Of a DNA stretch of 31,318 nucleotides, positions 1-7,885 are shown piece after piece (the first letter of the stretch is position 1; every line of letters starts with the position of its first letter). Source of the DNA: Candidatus Altarchaeota archaeon (GTDB lineage: Archaea; Altiarchaeota; Altiarchaeia; IMC4; QMZM01); assembly GCA_015523055.1 (NCBI GenBank), contig WALD01000037.1, forward strand, positions 1 to 31,318, given 5' to 3'. The position numbers and the translations under genes were made by a program. The notes below the pieces were generated by a model. That model was not told where the DNA came from. It searched no databases and saw only the letters and a list, made by a program, of their open reading frames with translations.

Positions 1-1
1 T

Positions 2-97
2 GATGGAACAGGCCCTCTGGGAAAGGGACCATTTACCGGAAGGGGAGAGGGTTGCTGCGTTCTTCCTGCAGAGTGGCTTCAGATTGTGAGGGGGTGA
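2..97 (+). CDS. DUF5320-like small protein, C-terminal part
   Basis: An open frame enters from the left edge and stops at 95-97. It reads DGTGPLGKGPFTGRGEGC and then a short tail ending in IVRG. The DGTGPxGxGPxTGRGxGxC pattern is the signature of the DUF5320 small Gly-rich proteins, usually found at the N-terminus of short proteins encoded beside dinitrogenase-cofactor (NifX/NifB-like) proteins and MinD-type ATPases with ferredoxin domains. Two such ATPases lie just downstream, which supports the call. The start codon is outside the window, so the length is unknown, and it could be the tail of a larger protein. Function is not known. Confidence 0.6.
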   Translation, partial: DGTGPLGKGPFTGRGEGCCVLPAEWLQIVRG

Positions 98-182
98 ATT
101 CCAGCGGGATGAGGATTCTTGTTACCAAGGGAGCAGGTAGCTCTGAGGAATGCTCCATTATGCCAAAAAATAATCTGTAAAA

Positions 183-1109
183 ATGAAATATATCTTCGGC
201 CCCGTTCCTTCCAGAAGGCTTGGGGTTTCTCTGGGATTAGATCTAACACCCCACAAAATATGTTCCTTTGATTGTATCTACTGCCAGCTTGGAAGAACAA
301 CGGATAAGACCCTGGAGCGGAAGGAGTATATGCCTGTTGGGGAGATTTTAGCTGAACTCAGGGATTTCCTTGTTTCCAATCAGAAGCAGAGGATTGATTA
401 TATAACGCTATCCGGATCAGGTGAACCTACTCTGAACTCAGGTTCTGGTGAACTAATAAAGGGAATTAAAGAATTGACCGGGATTCCCGTTGCAGTATTA
501 ACCAATTCGTCCCTTATCTCTGATCCCGGGGTGAGGGCAGAACTAAGCCAGGCGGATCTAATTGTCCCTTCCCTTGATGCTGCAACCCAGGAGGTCTTTG
601 AAAGGGTAAACAGGCCTTGTAAGGGATTGCAGGTGAGAGATGTTATCAAGGGTCTGCAGGAGTTTAGAAAGGGATTCAGGGGCAGGATATGGCTTGAAAT
701 AATGCTCATTAAGGGATTCAATGACGGAAAAGGAGAACTGGAGAAATTGTCCAATGCAATCAAGTTGTTGAAGCCGGACAGAATTCAACTGAATACGGTT
801 GTCAGGCCTCCTGCAGAAGACTATGCTCGGCCTCTTTCGGTTGATAGAATTAATGCCATCGCGAAGATGTTAAATGCCGAGGTAATAGCAGAATTTGATA
901 GAAAAACCGTAGAAGCATACATGAGGGATAAAGAGGAGATGATATCGTCACTCCTGAAGAGGCGACCATGCACACTCGCAGACATATCGGGTTCCCTTGG
1001 GTTGCATCTAAATGAGGTGGTAAAATATATCGAGACGATGGAAAGGGATGGCAGGATCAAGGCGAGGATAATGAATGGGGAAAAATATTTTACATGGAGT
1101 GAGAGATGA
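183..1109 (+). CDS. radical SAM protein with C-terminal winged helix
   Basis: This 308-residue protein belongs to the radical SAM superfamily (COG0731-like Fe-S oxidoreductases). The N-terminus GPVPSRRLGVSLGLDL is typical of that subgroup, and the cluster-binding motif CSFDCIYC places the three ligands at Cys27, Cys31 and Cys34. A GSGEPTLN stretch follows, as expected for the SAM-binding part of the barrel. Residues about 250-305 look like a winged helix-turn-helix (LADISGSLGLHLNEVVKYIE), suggesting nucleic-acid or protein binding. The substrate is unknown. Its stop overlaps the next ATG (ATGA), so it is co-translated with the MinD-type ATPase, and an electron-transfer or cofactor-assembly link is inferred. 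The ATG at 183 lacks a clear Shine-Dalgarno sequence. Confidence 0.85.
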   Translation: MKYIFGPVPSRRLGVSLGLDLTPHKICSFDCIYCQLGRTTDKTLERKEYMPVGEILAELRDFLVSNQKQRIDYITLSGSGEPTLNSGSGELIKGIKELTGIPVAVLTNSSLISDPGVRAELSQADLIVPSLDAATQEVFERVNRPCKGLQVRDVIKGLQEFRKGFRGRIWLEIMLIKGFNDGKGELEKLSNAIKLLKPDRIQLNTVVRPPAEDYARPLSVDRINAIAKMLNAEVIAEFDRKTVEAYMRDKEEMISSLLKRRPCTLADISGSLGLHLNEVVKYIETMERDGRIKARIMNGEKYFTWSER

Positions 1110-1936
1110 TTATAGCAGTAGCCAGCGGGAAGGGAGGCACAGGAAAGACAACCGTCGCTGTAAATCTTGCAATCTCCCTGGAAAATGTCCAGCTGCTGGA
1201 CTGCGATGTTGAAGAACCGAATTCCAACCTGTTTCTTAATCTTAAACTGGAGCGAGTTGGGGATGCATCCATCCCAGTCCCTGTTATAGACCCTGAAAAA
1301 TGCACTCACTGTGGCATCTGCTCAAAAATCTGCGAATACAATGCTATAGCATCAATCCCCGGGAAAACTATGGTTTTCAGGGAGCTCTGCCATGGCTGTG
1401 GGCTCTGCCAGATGGCCTGTCCGGAGGGAGCAATCAGCGAAGAGGAAGAGGTTATCGGTGTTATAGAAAAGGGCAGTAACAACATAGAATTCCTCCGTGG
1501 GCTTCTTAACATAGGGGAAACGATGTCAACCCCCTTAATAAAAAAATTGAAGGAAAGAGTTGATAAAGAAAAAACCGTAATCCTTGATGTCCCCCCGGGA
1601 GCGGCATGTCCCGTTATTGAGGCTCTTTCCGGGGTGGACTACTGCATCCTCGTAACCGAGCCGACGCCGTTTGGACTCTACGACCTGAAGATTGCAGTTG
1701 AACTCTGCAGGGACATGAAAATTCCATTCGGTGTTATCATAAACCGGGACAATATCGGAAACCATGAAACTAGAGAATTCTGCAATCAGGAGAACATCCC
1801 GATCCTGCTTAGAATTCCTCAGGATAGAAGGATTGCAGAGCTCTATTCAAATGGAATTCCTTTCGTTAATGAGATGCCAGAGTGGAAGGAGAGGTTCAGG
1901 GAAATCTTTGAGATTATAAAAAATGAAAAGCTATAA
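1106..1936 (+). CDS. MinD/Mrp-type ATPase with 2x[4Fe-4S] ferredoxin insert
   Basis: A 276-residue P-loop ATPase of the MinD/ParA family. The deviant Walker A motif SGKGGTGKTT is at residues 7-16 with the signature lysine, and LDCDVEEPN (31-39) is the switch region. A ferredoxin domain is inserted at about residues 60-112, with two four-cysteine clusters: Cys66/69/72/76 and Cys95/98/101/105. Later, ILDVPPGAACPV is the Walker B region. Such proteins occur in anaerobes in pairs and are thought to act in Fe-S or cofactor assembly or transfer; this is family knowledge, not proof. The start overlaps the radical SAM stop by four bases, and the end overlaps the next start by 14 bases. A paralogue follows at 2399. 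Confidence 0.9.
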   Translation: MIIAVASGKGGTGKTTVAVNLAISLENVQLLDCDVEEPNSNLFLNLKLERVGDASIPVPVIDPEKCTHCGICSKICEYNAIASIPGKTMVFRELCHGCGLCQMACPEGAISEEEEVIGVIEKGSNNIEFLRGLLNIGETMSTPLIKKLKERVDKEKTVILDVPPGAACPVIEALSGVDYCILVTEPTPFGLYDLKIAVELCRDMKIPFGVIINRDNIGNHETREFCNQENIPILLRIPQDRRIAELYSNGIPFVNEMPEWKERFREIFEIIKNEKL

Positions 1937-2402
1937 GAAATCACAAGACGAGTTCACACATCCTGAACGGATTTCACCCATAGGCATTATCCACTCACCT
2001 TATAACACCGTGAAAGAGATGCCAATCCAGCCTCCATTCTCAAAGGAGAATGGAGAGGTTGAAGTTCTAAAGGAGTACGAACCCGGTCTAAGGGGTCTGG
2101 AGGGATTTTCCCATATAATCCTTATATATCTGTTCCATGAATCTGAGGGTTATGAACCTCATGTGAAACCGTATCTGGATGAAACCCTGAGAGGCATATT
2201 CGCTACCAGAGCACCATGGAGACCGAACCCAATTGGGCTGTCCATAGTAAAATTGATAGAACGAAAAGGCAATATTCTGAGGGTTGAAGGCATTGATGTT
2301 CTGAATGAAACTCCTTTACTGGATATCAAGCCGTTTGTTCCTGAATTTGATATAAGGGAAAACGTAAGGATTGGCTGGCTGGAGGGAAAGATAGAAAAAT
2401 GA
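1923..2402 (+). CDS. trmO: TrmO-like tRNA (t6A37) N6-methyltransferase
   Basis: A 159-residue protein of the TrmO (YaeB/VirR, UPF0066) family, which methylates N6-threonylcarbamoyladenosine 37 of tRNAs with SAM. The family hallmarks are visible: PIGIIHSPY near the N-terminus, LEGFSHIILIYLF, the strongly conserved FATRAPWRPNPIGLSIV (about residues 90-107), and the C-terminal ETPLLDIKPFVPEFD. The length fits the short archaeal form without the bacterial C-terminal extension. It is wedged between two MinD-type ATPase genes, overlapping both (14 bases upstream, ATGA downstream), so it is expressed with them. In archaea, relatives have sometimes been annotated only as SAM-dependent methyltransferases, so target specificity is inferred. 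Confidence 0.85.
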   Translation: MKSYKKSQDEFTHPERISPIGIIHSPYNTVKEMPIQPPFSKENGEVEVLKEYEPGLRGLEGFSHIILIYLFHESEGYEPHVKPYLDETLRGIFATRAPWRPNPIGLSIVKLIERKGNILRVEGIDVLNETPLLDIKPFVPEFDIRENVRIGWLEGKIEK

Positions 2403-3250
2403 AAGAAATTCTCGTAATCAGCGGTAAAGGCGGAGCTGGGAAGACAACCATAACCGCGGCATTCTCTTCTCTCGCAAAAAATGCTGTCCTCGCCGACTGC
2501 GATGTCGATGCCCCCGATTTGCACATAATCCTGCAGCCAAAAATCCTGAGGGAGGAGCCCTTCTTCGCGATGAGAATTCCAGAGAAGAACGATTCCCTCT
2601 GCATAAGCTGTGGAAGGTGCAGGGATGTTTGCAGGTTTGATGCAATAGACGAGAATTTCAATCTCATTCCTGTTAGATGTGAGGGCTGTGGAGCGTGTGC
2701 TTTTATCTGCCCTACAAAGGCAATAAAGATGATTGACAGGGAGGCGGGGAAGATATATGTCTCGGAGACAAGATTCGGGCCATTTGTTCATGCCCAACTA
2801 AGGATTGGTGAGGAGGCATCAGGTAAGCTTGTTGCAGAGGTAAAAAAGAAGGCAAAGGAACTGGCAGAGAAAGAGGGAAGGGAAATCATCCTGCTCGACG
2901 GCTCCCCCGGTATCGGATGCCCTGTAATCGCTTCGCTTGCGGGTGTAGATCTGGCACTAATAGTAACCGAACCTACCGTCTCCGGAATCCACGACCTCAG
3001 GAGAATTCTAAAGGTAACAAAGCACTTCGGTGTAAAGGCGGCAGTCTGCATAAACAAATTCGACATCAACAAAGAGAAGGCAGAGGAGATTGAAAAATTC
3101 TGCATGAAGAACGGAATTCCTTTAATCGGTAGAATACCTTATAACCCGGACGTAACTGCATCAATGATTGCCCTGAAAACCCTTATTGAATTCTCATCTG
3201 AACTTGGTGGGGTGGTGAAGAATATCTGGGAAAAACTCATGCAGATCTAG
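2399..3250 (+). CDS. MinD/Mrp-type ATPase with 2x[4Fe-4S] ferredoxin insert, second copy
   Basis: This 283-residue paralogue of the ATPase at 1106 has the Walker A motif SGKGGAGKTT (residues 8-17), the DCDVDAPD switch region, and an inserted ferredoxin domain with Cys68/71/74/78 and Cys94/97/100/104. ILLDGSPGIGCPV is the Walker B region. The two ATPases share the same architecture and probably form a heterodimer, which is how such tandem genes are usually interpreted; this is inference. It starts in an ATGA overlap with trmO and is the last gene of the operon, facing glyA across 25 bases. The DUF5320 tail at the left edge fits the same conserved neighbourhood. Confidence 0.9.
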   Translation: MKEILVISGKGGAGKTTITAAFSSLAKNAVLADCDVDAPDLHIILQPKILREEPFFAMRIPEKNDSLCISCGRCRDVCRFDAIDENFNLIPVRCEGCGACAFICPTKAIKMIDREAGKIYVSETRFGPFVHAQLRIGEEASGKLVAEVKKKAKELAEKEGREIILLDGSPGIGCPVIASLAGVDLALIVTEPTVSGIHDLRRILKVTKHFGVKAAVCINKFDINKEKAEEIEKFCMKNGIPLIGRIPYNPDVTASMIALKTLIEFSSELGGVVKNIWEKLMQI

Positions 3251-3275
3251 GTATTTCAAGGATCTCTGACAGGGA

Positions 3276-4541
3276 TCAGTCAAAGCAGTAGTGAATCCCT
3301 GTGAAATTTCCTTTGAGTTCGGCAACATCCTTCCGGACATTTTCCGGATCTTCTTTATCGATTGCAACCCTCTTCATCAGCTCGGCAATCTCTTTCATCT
3401 CGGATTCCTTCATCCCAATCCGGGTTATCTCTGATGTCCCAATCCTTATCCCCGACGGATTTCTTATCCTTTCAAGGTCGTCCCATGGAAGTAAATTTTT
3501 GTTTGTTATGATGTCTGCCTTTTCAAGGTCACTTGCAATCCTTTCTCCTCCTCCAATATCCGAGACATCAACAGCAACCTGATGCGACTCTGTAAAATCC
3601 TTATGTTCACACAGGACATTGAAACCCAGGTCATAGAGGGCCCTGGCCAATGCCTTGGAATTCTTGATTATCTGGTCTGCATAATCCTCCCCGAATTTCT
3701 CCATCTCGGCAAGTGCTACTGCAAATCCTGCAACATGGTGCAGGTGATGATTGCTCATCAACCCCGGAAATGCGGCATTATCGATTCTTTCACTGAATTC
3801 TTCCCTGCAGAATACAACACCTCCCTGAGGGCCGGGAAATGACTTATGCGTTGAAGATGTCATTATGTCTGCACCCTCTTTCAACGGATCTTGAAATCTT
3901 CCACCCGCCAATAAACCAAGAACATGGGCACCATCATACATTATAACCGCCCCAATCTCGTCTGCAACTTCTCTTAACTCCTCTACTGGATGAGGAAATA
4001 AAAACAAACTGCCACCAAGGATCATTATCTCTGGTTTTTCCTTTGCAACAAGTTTTATTGTCTTATCAACATCTATGTTCATCTCCTCGTTGTTAAAAGG
4101 GTAGGGCACTTCCCTGAGACCCATAACCCCCGCGGCACTGACATGGGTATGTGATATGTGACCCCCAGAGGGGATACTTAAACCACCAATTGTGCTTCCG
4201 TATTCTACAAGCGCATAATAAACGGTTAGATTTGCAATCGCCCCCGAAATAGGGACAACATTCGCGTGATCTGCATTGAAGATTTCCTCCGCGAGTTGCA
4301 TCGCAAGTGTTTCAACCTTATCGAAAAATTTCGTTCCCTGATAAAATCTATTAAAAATTCTAATTCCCTTTTCATCCCTTCCACCAAGAATTCCCTCGGC
4401 ATATCTGTGCTCAAAGTCAGAGCATACGGCTCTCCTGACAGAGGGAGATATTATATTCTCGCTGGCTATCATATTGATACAATTTCCCCTCCATTCCTCC
4501 TGCTGGTCTATTAGACTAAGAATTTCTTTATATGCATCCAT
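3276..4541 (-). CDS. glyA: serine hydroxymethyltransferase
   Basis: A 421-residue fold-type I PLP enzyme that interconverts serine and glycine while loading a one-carbon unit on a pterin carrier (tetrahydromethanopterin or folate in archaea). The PLP lysine is Lys233 in TSSTHKSFPGPQGG. Other family marks are MIASENI (24-30), EHRYAEG (44-50), SGGHISH and MYDGAHVLGL, where the Asp contacts the PLP ring. Length matches the family. The ATG at 4541 is preceded by GGAGG on the minus strand about 15 bases upstream, rather far for a normal ribosome site. It stands alone: its 3' end faces the MinD operon, and the next minus-strand gene lies about 390 bases upstream. Confidence 0.95.
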   Translation of the reverse strand: MDAYKEILSLIDQQEEWRGNCINMIASENIISPSVRRAVCSDFEHRYAEGILGGRDEKGIRIFNRFYQGTKFFDKVETLAMQLAEEIFNADHANVVPISGAIANLTVYYALVEYGSTIGGLSIPSGGHISHTHVSAAGVMGLREVPYPFNNEEMNIDVDKTIKLVAKEKPEIMILGGSLFLFPHPVEELREVADEIGAVIMYDGAHVLGLLAGGRFQDPLKEGADIMTSSTHKSFPGPQGGVVFCREEFSERIDNAAFPGLMSNHHLHHVAGFAVALAEMEKFGEDYADQIIKNSKALARALYDLGFNVLCEHKDFTESHQVAVDVSDIGGGERIASDLEKADIITNKNLLPWDDLERIRNPSGIRIGTSEITRIGMKESEMKEIAELMKRVAIDKEDPENVRKDVAELKGNFTGIHYCFD

Positions 4542-4932
4542 TTTTCATCTGTCTGTCCTCCATACACTTAATCATTGGCTTTTGACACTATTAAATGTAT
4601 GTGTTTAGCCACACATAACTATTCGTCTTGAGAAGCTAAAAACGATTGGATCGGAAATGTCTCTAACTTGTTAGCAATGAAAAACGAAATAAAATATGGA
4701 GTGGAAGAGGTGCATTTTTAGCAACAAAATGGGGAGTCTCCAGGATTTAATTATGGGTACGAAAACCTTCCCACTTCGTTTCGCAAACCTCACATATCCG
4801 CCACCCTCTAAACCTCAACATATATAAATATGAGGGAAAAGCATGGAAGATAAACTGACTCCGCATACAAAGAAAAAGGTATAAATCACATACAACAAAT
4901 CAAAACTAATAACCCCATAAAAGGGGAGAATT
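4542..4932. other. non-coding gap upstream of glyA
   Basis: About 390 bases lie between glyA and the pilin gene, both on the minus strand, with no credible gene. Visible elements are the short hairpin just after the pilin stop, and an A+T box (TATATAAATA, 4821-4830) inside an imperfect inverted repeat, CCTCA on its left and TGAGG on its right. If that box drives glyA, the mRNA would carry a leader of roughly 250 bases. A nearer, weaker A+T stretch (about 4590) could instead give a short leader. A small RNA in the gap cannot be excluded, but no known family was recognised. Confidence 0.5.
4913..4926 (-). terminator. short hairpin after the pilin gene
   Basis: On the minus strand, CCCC and GGGG arms (4 bp) enclose a six-base loop, 7 bases past the pilin stop, and are followed by a T-rich run. 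This could end the surface-protein transcript. Four base pairs is a weak stem, and archaea often end transcripts at T tracts without a hairpin. Confidence 0.35.
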
Positions 4933-5652
4933 CTATGGGCAGTCAGGATCTGTACAGGTTACTCCATAATCCCCGGGGCATATACTGTCGCTATCGCCGC
5001 AATTATATATGCCTGAGCATATCATAACGCCCGATGACGCTATGCTTGTTGTGGATGTTGATGTTGTTGATGTTGTGGATGTTGATGTTGTTGATGTTGA
5101 TGTTGTGGACGTTGATGTTGTGGATGTTGAGGTAGTCGTTGTCACAGAGGTTGTTACTATCTGTAGATAGAAGTCGTAAAATCCTCTGATGACGCCTTTT
5201 TCATGACGTGGTATGTCTGTACCCCCTACACTTCCGATGTAGGATATATTAACCTGCAAAACGTATGGGTCACCTACCTGCCTTAACCTGTATGTGCACT
5301 TATTGGCATTAACAGGGATTATTTCATCCTTCCTTTTATTGCCCGTGCCGTTTGTTATGTTGCATTTCTTATGGGGGGGCCCGACAAGATTGACTATGGT
5401 GATATTTGTTATATTAACTGGATATCCTGCACCATTGACAAATATCCCTGAGAAGTTTCCGTCCGGGGTTAACAGGAGAGAGGACTCAAGTGGTTTAATC
5501 TTTGAGAATCCGGAGAATGTGGTTACCTTCTGCCTCACATCAAAGACTCCGAGATACCAGAGGGTTGCCCCTATTATCAGTATGACTATAATTGCCCAGC
5601 CGTAGGTCATTAGATATTCAAATGCACCCTGACCCCTATTACCCGAATTCAT
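4933..5652 (-). CDS. class III signal-peptide (type IV pilin-like) surface protein
   Basis: This 239-residue protein starts MNSGNRGQGAFEYLMTYGWA and continues into a hydrophobic helix. The QGAFEYLM motif is the archaeal class III signal peptide (DUF361), cut before the Gln by the EppA-type prepilin peptidase, leaving the helix to pack in a pilus core. Residues about 45-165 form a beta-rich domain with two cysteines (CNIT, CTYR). Then comes a Thr/Ser repeat of TSTTS units (about 167-205), like a stalk likely to be glycosylated, and a Cys-rich tail with five cysteines ending in TDPDCP. It is the last gene of a minus-strand operon, starting one base after the upstream stop. The long stalk and Cys-rich head are unusual for a small pilin, suggesting a minor or tip subunit (inference). 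Confidence 0.8.
   Translation of the reverse strand: MNSGNRGQGAFEYLMTYGWAIIVILIIGATLWYLGVFDVRQKVTTFSGFSKIKPLESSLLLTPDGNFSGIFVNGAGYPVNITNITIVNLVGPPHKKCNITNGTGNKRKDEIIPVNANKCTYRLRQVGDPYVLQVNISYIGSVGGTDIPRHEKGVIRGFYDFYLQIVTTSVTTTTSTSTTSTSTTSTSTTSTSTTSTTSTSTTSIASSGVMICSGIYNCGDSDSICPGDYGVTCTDPDCP
5046..5135 (-). repeat. in-frame tandem repeat, 15-base unit (TSTTS)
   Basis: About six imperfect copies of a 15-base unit, on the coding strand ACAACATCAACATCN, encode the TSTTS stalk of the pilin-like protein. The unit is a multiple of three, so gain or loss of copies would change stalk length without breaking the frame. Confidence 0.8.
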
Positions 5653-5653
5653 T

Positions 5654-6211
5654 CTAAAAGGTTGATATCTGGCTTATTATCCCGTCGCAGCATGCCCATT
5701 CATAATATGTCCCCCCGTTTTTCCTGACACATCCCTCATAAGGTGAGCTGCAGGACGCGTGTGACACATCTGCAGTTACCCAGTCGGTACATCCACTGCA
5801 GTCTGCCCCAAGATTGCATCCTGTAGGTTGCGACGAGGTACTTGCATGAAGATGGAGCAGAGTGGTGTCCCCAAGAGTATATGTGTCTGTCCCGCCGAGA
5901 TATGAATCTGTCCCTCCGTCGGGGGTTACATTGAACATTATGTTCCTGCCATCATCAGCTGCAGTACCCGGGATATTGAAACTATACCATGTCTCTCCAT
6001 TGTCCTCAACCGCTGTCGTCTGTGCCCTGTATTCATAACTGCCATCCACATCAACATACGCCTTCACTATCGCATTGGACGCAGGAGAGCCATCAACCGT
6101 AACTTTACCCCAGAAGTTCGGGTATATAACCGGTTGTGCATACACTATAATGAGCAGTATCACAGCTATCAGAATGGTTGAACCCAAAACGATTACATTT
6201 CTTCCTTTCAT
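5654..6211 (-). CDS. membrane-anchored beta-rich surface protein with Cys-rich tail
   Basis: A 185-residue protein of unknown function. Residues about 7-26 are one hydrophobic segment (signal anchor). It is followed by FWGKVTVDGSPASNAIVKAY, which resembles a carboxypeptidase-regulatory or CnaB-like beta-sandwich (a G-x-V-x-x-D-G-x-P-A pattern), and by the strands EDNGETWYSFNIPG. The last 55 residues hold nine cysteines (CNLGADCSGC to WACCDG), pointing to disulfides outside the cell. Its layout matches the upstream neighbour at 6246 (anchor, aromatic-Gly, beta domain), so the two look like diverged paralogues. The stop is one base from the pilin ATG, which argues for co-expression. Confidence 0.65.
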   Translation of the reverse strand: MKGRNVIVLGSTILIAVILLIIVYAQPVIYPNFWGKVTVDGSPASNAIVKAYVDVDGSYEYRAQTTAVEDNGETWYSFNIPGTAADDGRNIMFNVTPDGGTDSYLGGTDTYTLGDTTLLHLHASTSSQPTGCNLGADCSGCTDWVTADVSHASCSSPYEGCVRKNGGTYYEWACCDGIISQISTF

Positions 6212-6245
6212 TTTTGAATGTTGATTAATGCTGGATGTTTACGAA

Positions 6246-7004
6246 TTAAGATGGCTCAAACGGAAAGGATATCAGGTTCCATCCCTCATTGAGGTTTATG
6301 ATGGAGCGGTCATAGACTATCGGACCGTCTATTACTGTGCTTGAGGTTGCAACAAAGCCATCAGAGCCGCTAAATCTGGAGGTATGGGTGCCGGGGGATA
6401 TACCTGAAACCTGAACTGAATACTGCTTCCCGTCCTTGTATTCACTCTGCGTGGTTGCATCTGAGAAATTCCCCGTTATGTTATATGGGGTGCCGCTCAC
6501 ATCTACATTCAGCCAGCCGGGGGCGTCATTATCCTGATCACTGTAGTACACCGTAAAGGTGAATGATGTGTTCCTATACCCTGTGGCGGGACTAACGCTT
6601 CCGTTCAGTGTGGGTGGGTTGTCACAGTTGTTGCAGGTGAGGTTAACCTCATCGATATTGCCTGAGTACCATACCGCTGTCTGGTCAGCACCAAACCCAT
6701 TTATCTTGAACACAAGGGTATCTCCGGTTCCCCCGCCGTCCTTCTCTGAAGTATCTGGATTATCAGGTAGAACTATGAGACCGGGGTCTGGATAATACCC
6801 ATATGTACCCTTTGTTCTGGATACATATCTCGAGGTGGTCATCTCAGTTCCATCAATCCATACCGTTATCTCCGTACCTATGGGCGCCCCAACCCCCTCC
6901 CGGGTTATACTCCCATAATAGGATGCGGGCATCAACTGGGAGGTTGTGGTATAGATCCCTGCAATGATTAAAATTCCGGTAATATAGTAGATATAGTCTC
7001 TCAT
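6246..7004 (-). CDS. membrane-anchored surface protein ending in a cut GWNLIS repeat
   Basis: A 252-residue protein of unknown function. It has an N-terminal hydrophobic anchor (about residues 4-22), then YYGSITREGVGAPIGTEI, a beta domain like that of the 5654 gene. An Ig/PKD-like domain with several N-x-S/T sites follows (about 125-225, containing SPATGYRNTSFTFTVYYSD). It ends abruptly at NLNEGWNLISFPFEPS. GWNLISFP is normally the start of a repeat module of 80 or more residues found in archaeal cell-surface proteins, and the next gene upstream has two complete-looking copies. The end therefore looks truncated, perhaps by an old deletion. Eight bases separate it from the upstream gene. Confidence 0.65.
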   Translation of the reverse strand: MRDYIYYITGILIIAGIYTTTSQLMPASYYGSITREGVGAPIGTEITVWIDGTEMTTSRYVSRTKGTYGYYPDPGLIVLPDNPDTSEKDGGGTGDTLVFKINGFGADQTAVWYSGNIDEVNLTCNNCDNPPTLNGSVSPATGYRNTSFTFTVYYSDQDNDAPGWLNVDVSGTPYNITGNFSDATTQSEYKDGKQYSVQVSGISPGTHTSRFSGSDGFVATSSTVIDGPIVYDRSIINLNEGWNLISFPFEPS

Positions 7005-7011
7005 TTTGTTA

Positions 7012-7884
7012 CTATGGTTTTGTAGTTTCCGGGATTACCAATACATCATTCTCTTTCATCTTTATATAATATGCTCTTCCAGGAGTTATATTCTGAAGTG
7101 TCCACATTTTATCTCTGTATGTAGCAGGTACCTCCTCGATTGCGTATGTCCAATTACCCCGCTCATATGTTTCAACAAGGGTCCAGTTACTGCCCAGCGA
7201 TGCATTTAGCACATCCATCACAGATGCTGTATGGTCCCTCGGATAGCCCACCATATTCCATCCATCCCAATAGTCCTCTGAGTAGGTGGAGTTATACAAC
7301 GGTATCTCAATCTTTTTATAATAGTATATGCCTGTCGCAGTAATATTCTTGTCCACGCTCTGACTGATGTTGATCCAGTAACCCTGAAGATTGCTTATCG
7401 TCTTTATGTTATATGCGACCCCTGCCTTGTTTTGAATCCAGCAATAATACGGAGCCCCACAATATTCCTTGCTTTTGAGCCACATTAGGTTCCACTTTCC
7501 GTCCACATTTTCAAGGAACGAATTAAGTGTTTCATTTACGAGCTGATATGGAGTAGAGATAAAATTCCATCCGGGGTAGAGGGAGATATTATACTCCTGC
7601 ACGGGGGCCACCTCAAAGGTTACGGACTCACCTGTTCCATGGGTTTCTCCTTCAAGGGTGGCTATTCGAGAATGGCTGGTTATACTCCCCTCCAGAGGTC
7701 CCGTATTCTCGTGAGTTCCAATATTCCCCCCGGTTTCACCAGCAGTCCATATGCCGGTAATGAAATCCCATGCCCGGGTGAGTATGTTCGTCAAATCAGC
7801 CTTTTCAGCCTGCGCAATGGCGAAACCGGGCAGGAGAACCAGAATCACTGCTCCTATGCCGATAAAAACAAACCGTTTATTCAT
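7012..7884 (-). CDS. secreted surface protein with two GWN(F/M) repeats
   Basis: A 290-residue secreted protein. MNKRFVFIGIGAVILVLLPG followed by FAIAQA is a signal peptide, with likely cleavage after residue 24. After a Gly/Thr-rich linker, two repeats begin at GWNFISTP (about residue 105) and GWNMVGYP (about 208). Each continues with a W-rich stretch and ends in a GYWINI or GRAYYIKM motif, the usual shape of GWNLIS modules in archaeal envelope proteins. Two cysteines (YCGAPYYC) could form a disulfide. Its role is unknown, but position in the same run as a pilin and two anchored beta proteins suggests one cell-surface structure. The ATG lies one base after the stop of the MntA-like gene. Confidence 0.7.
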   Translation of the reverse strand: MNKRFVFIGIGAVILVLLPGFAIAQAEKADLTNILTRAWDFITGIWTAGETGGNIGTHENTGPLEGSITSHSRIATLEGETHGTGESVTFEVAPVQEYNISLYPGWNFISTPYQLVNETLNSFLENVDGKWNLMWLKSKEYCGAPYYCWIQNKAGVAYNIKTISNLQGYWINISQSVDKNITATGIYYYKKIEIPLYNSTYSEDYWDGWNMVGYPRDHTASVMDVLNASLGSNWTLVETYERGNWTYAIEEVPATYRDKMWTLQNITPGRAYYIKMKENDVLVIPETTKP

Positions 7885-7885
7885 C

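Noticed and set aside
3301..4514. Plus-strand open frames across glyA
   Set aside because: They are shadows of a clear serine hydroxymethyltransferase gene on the other strand and have no motifs of their own.
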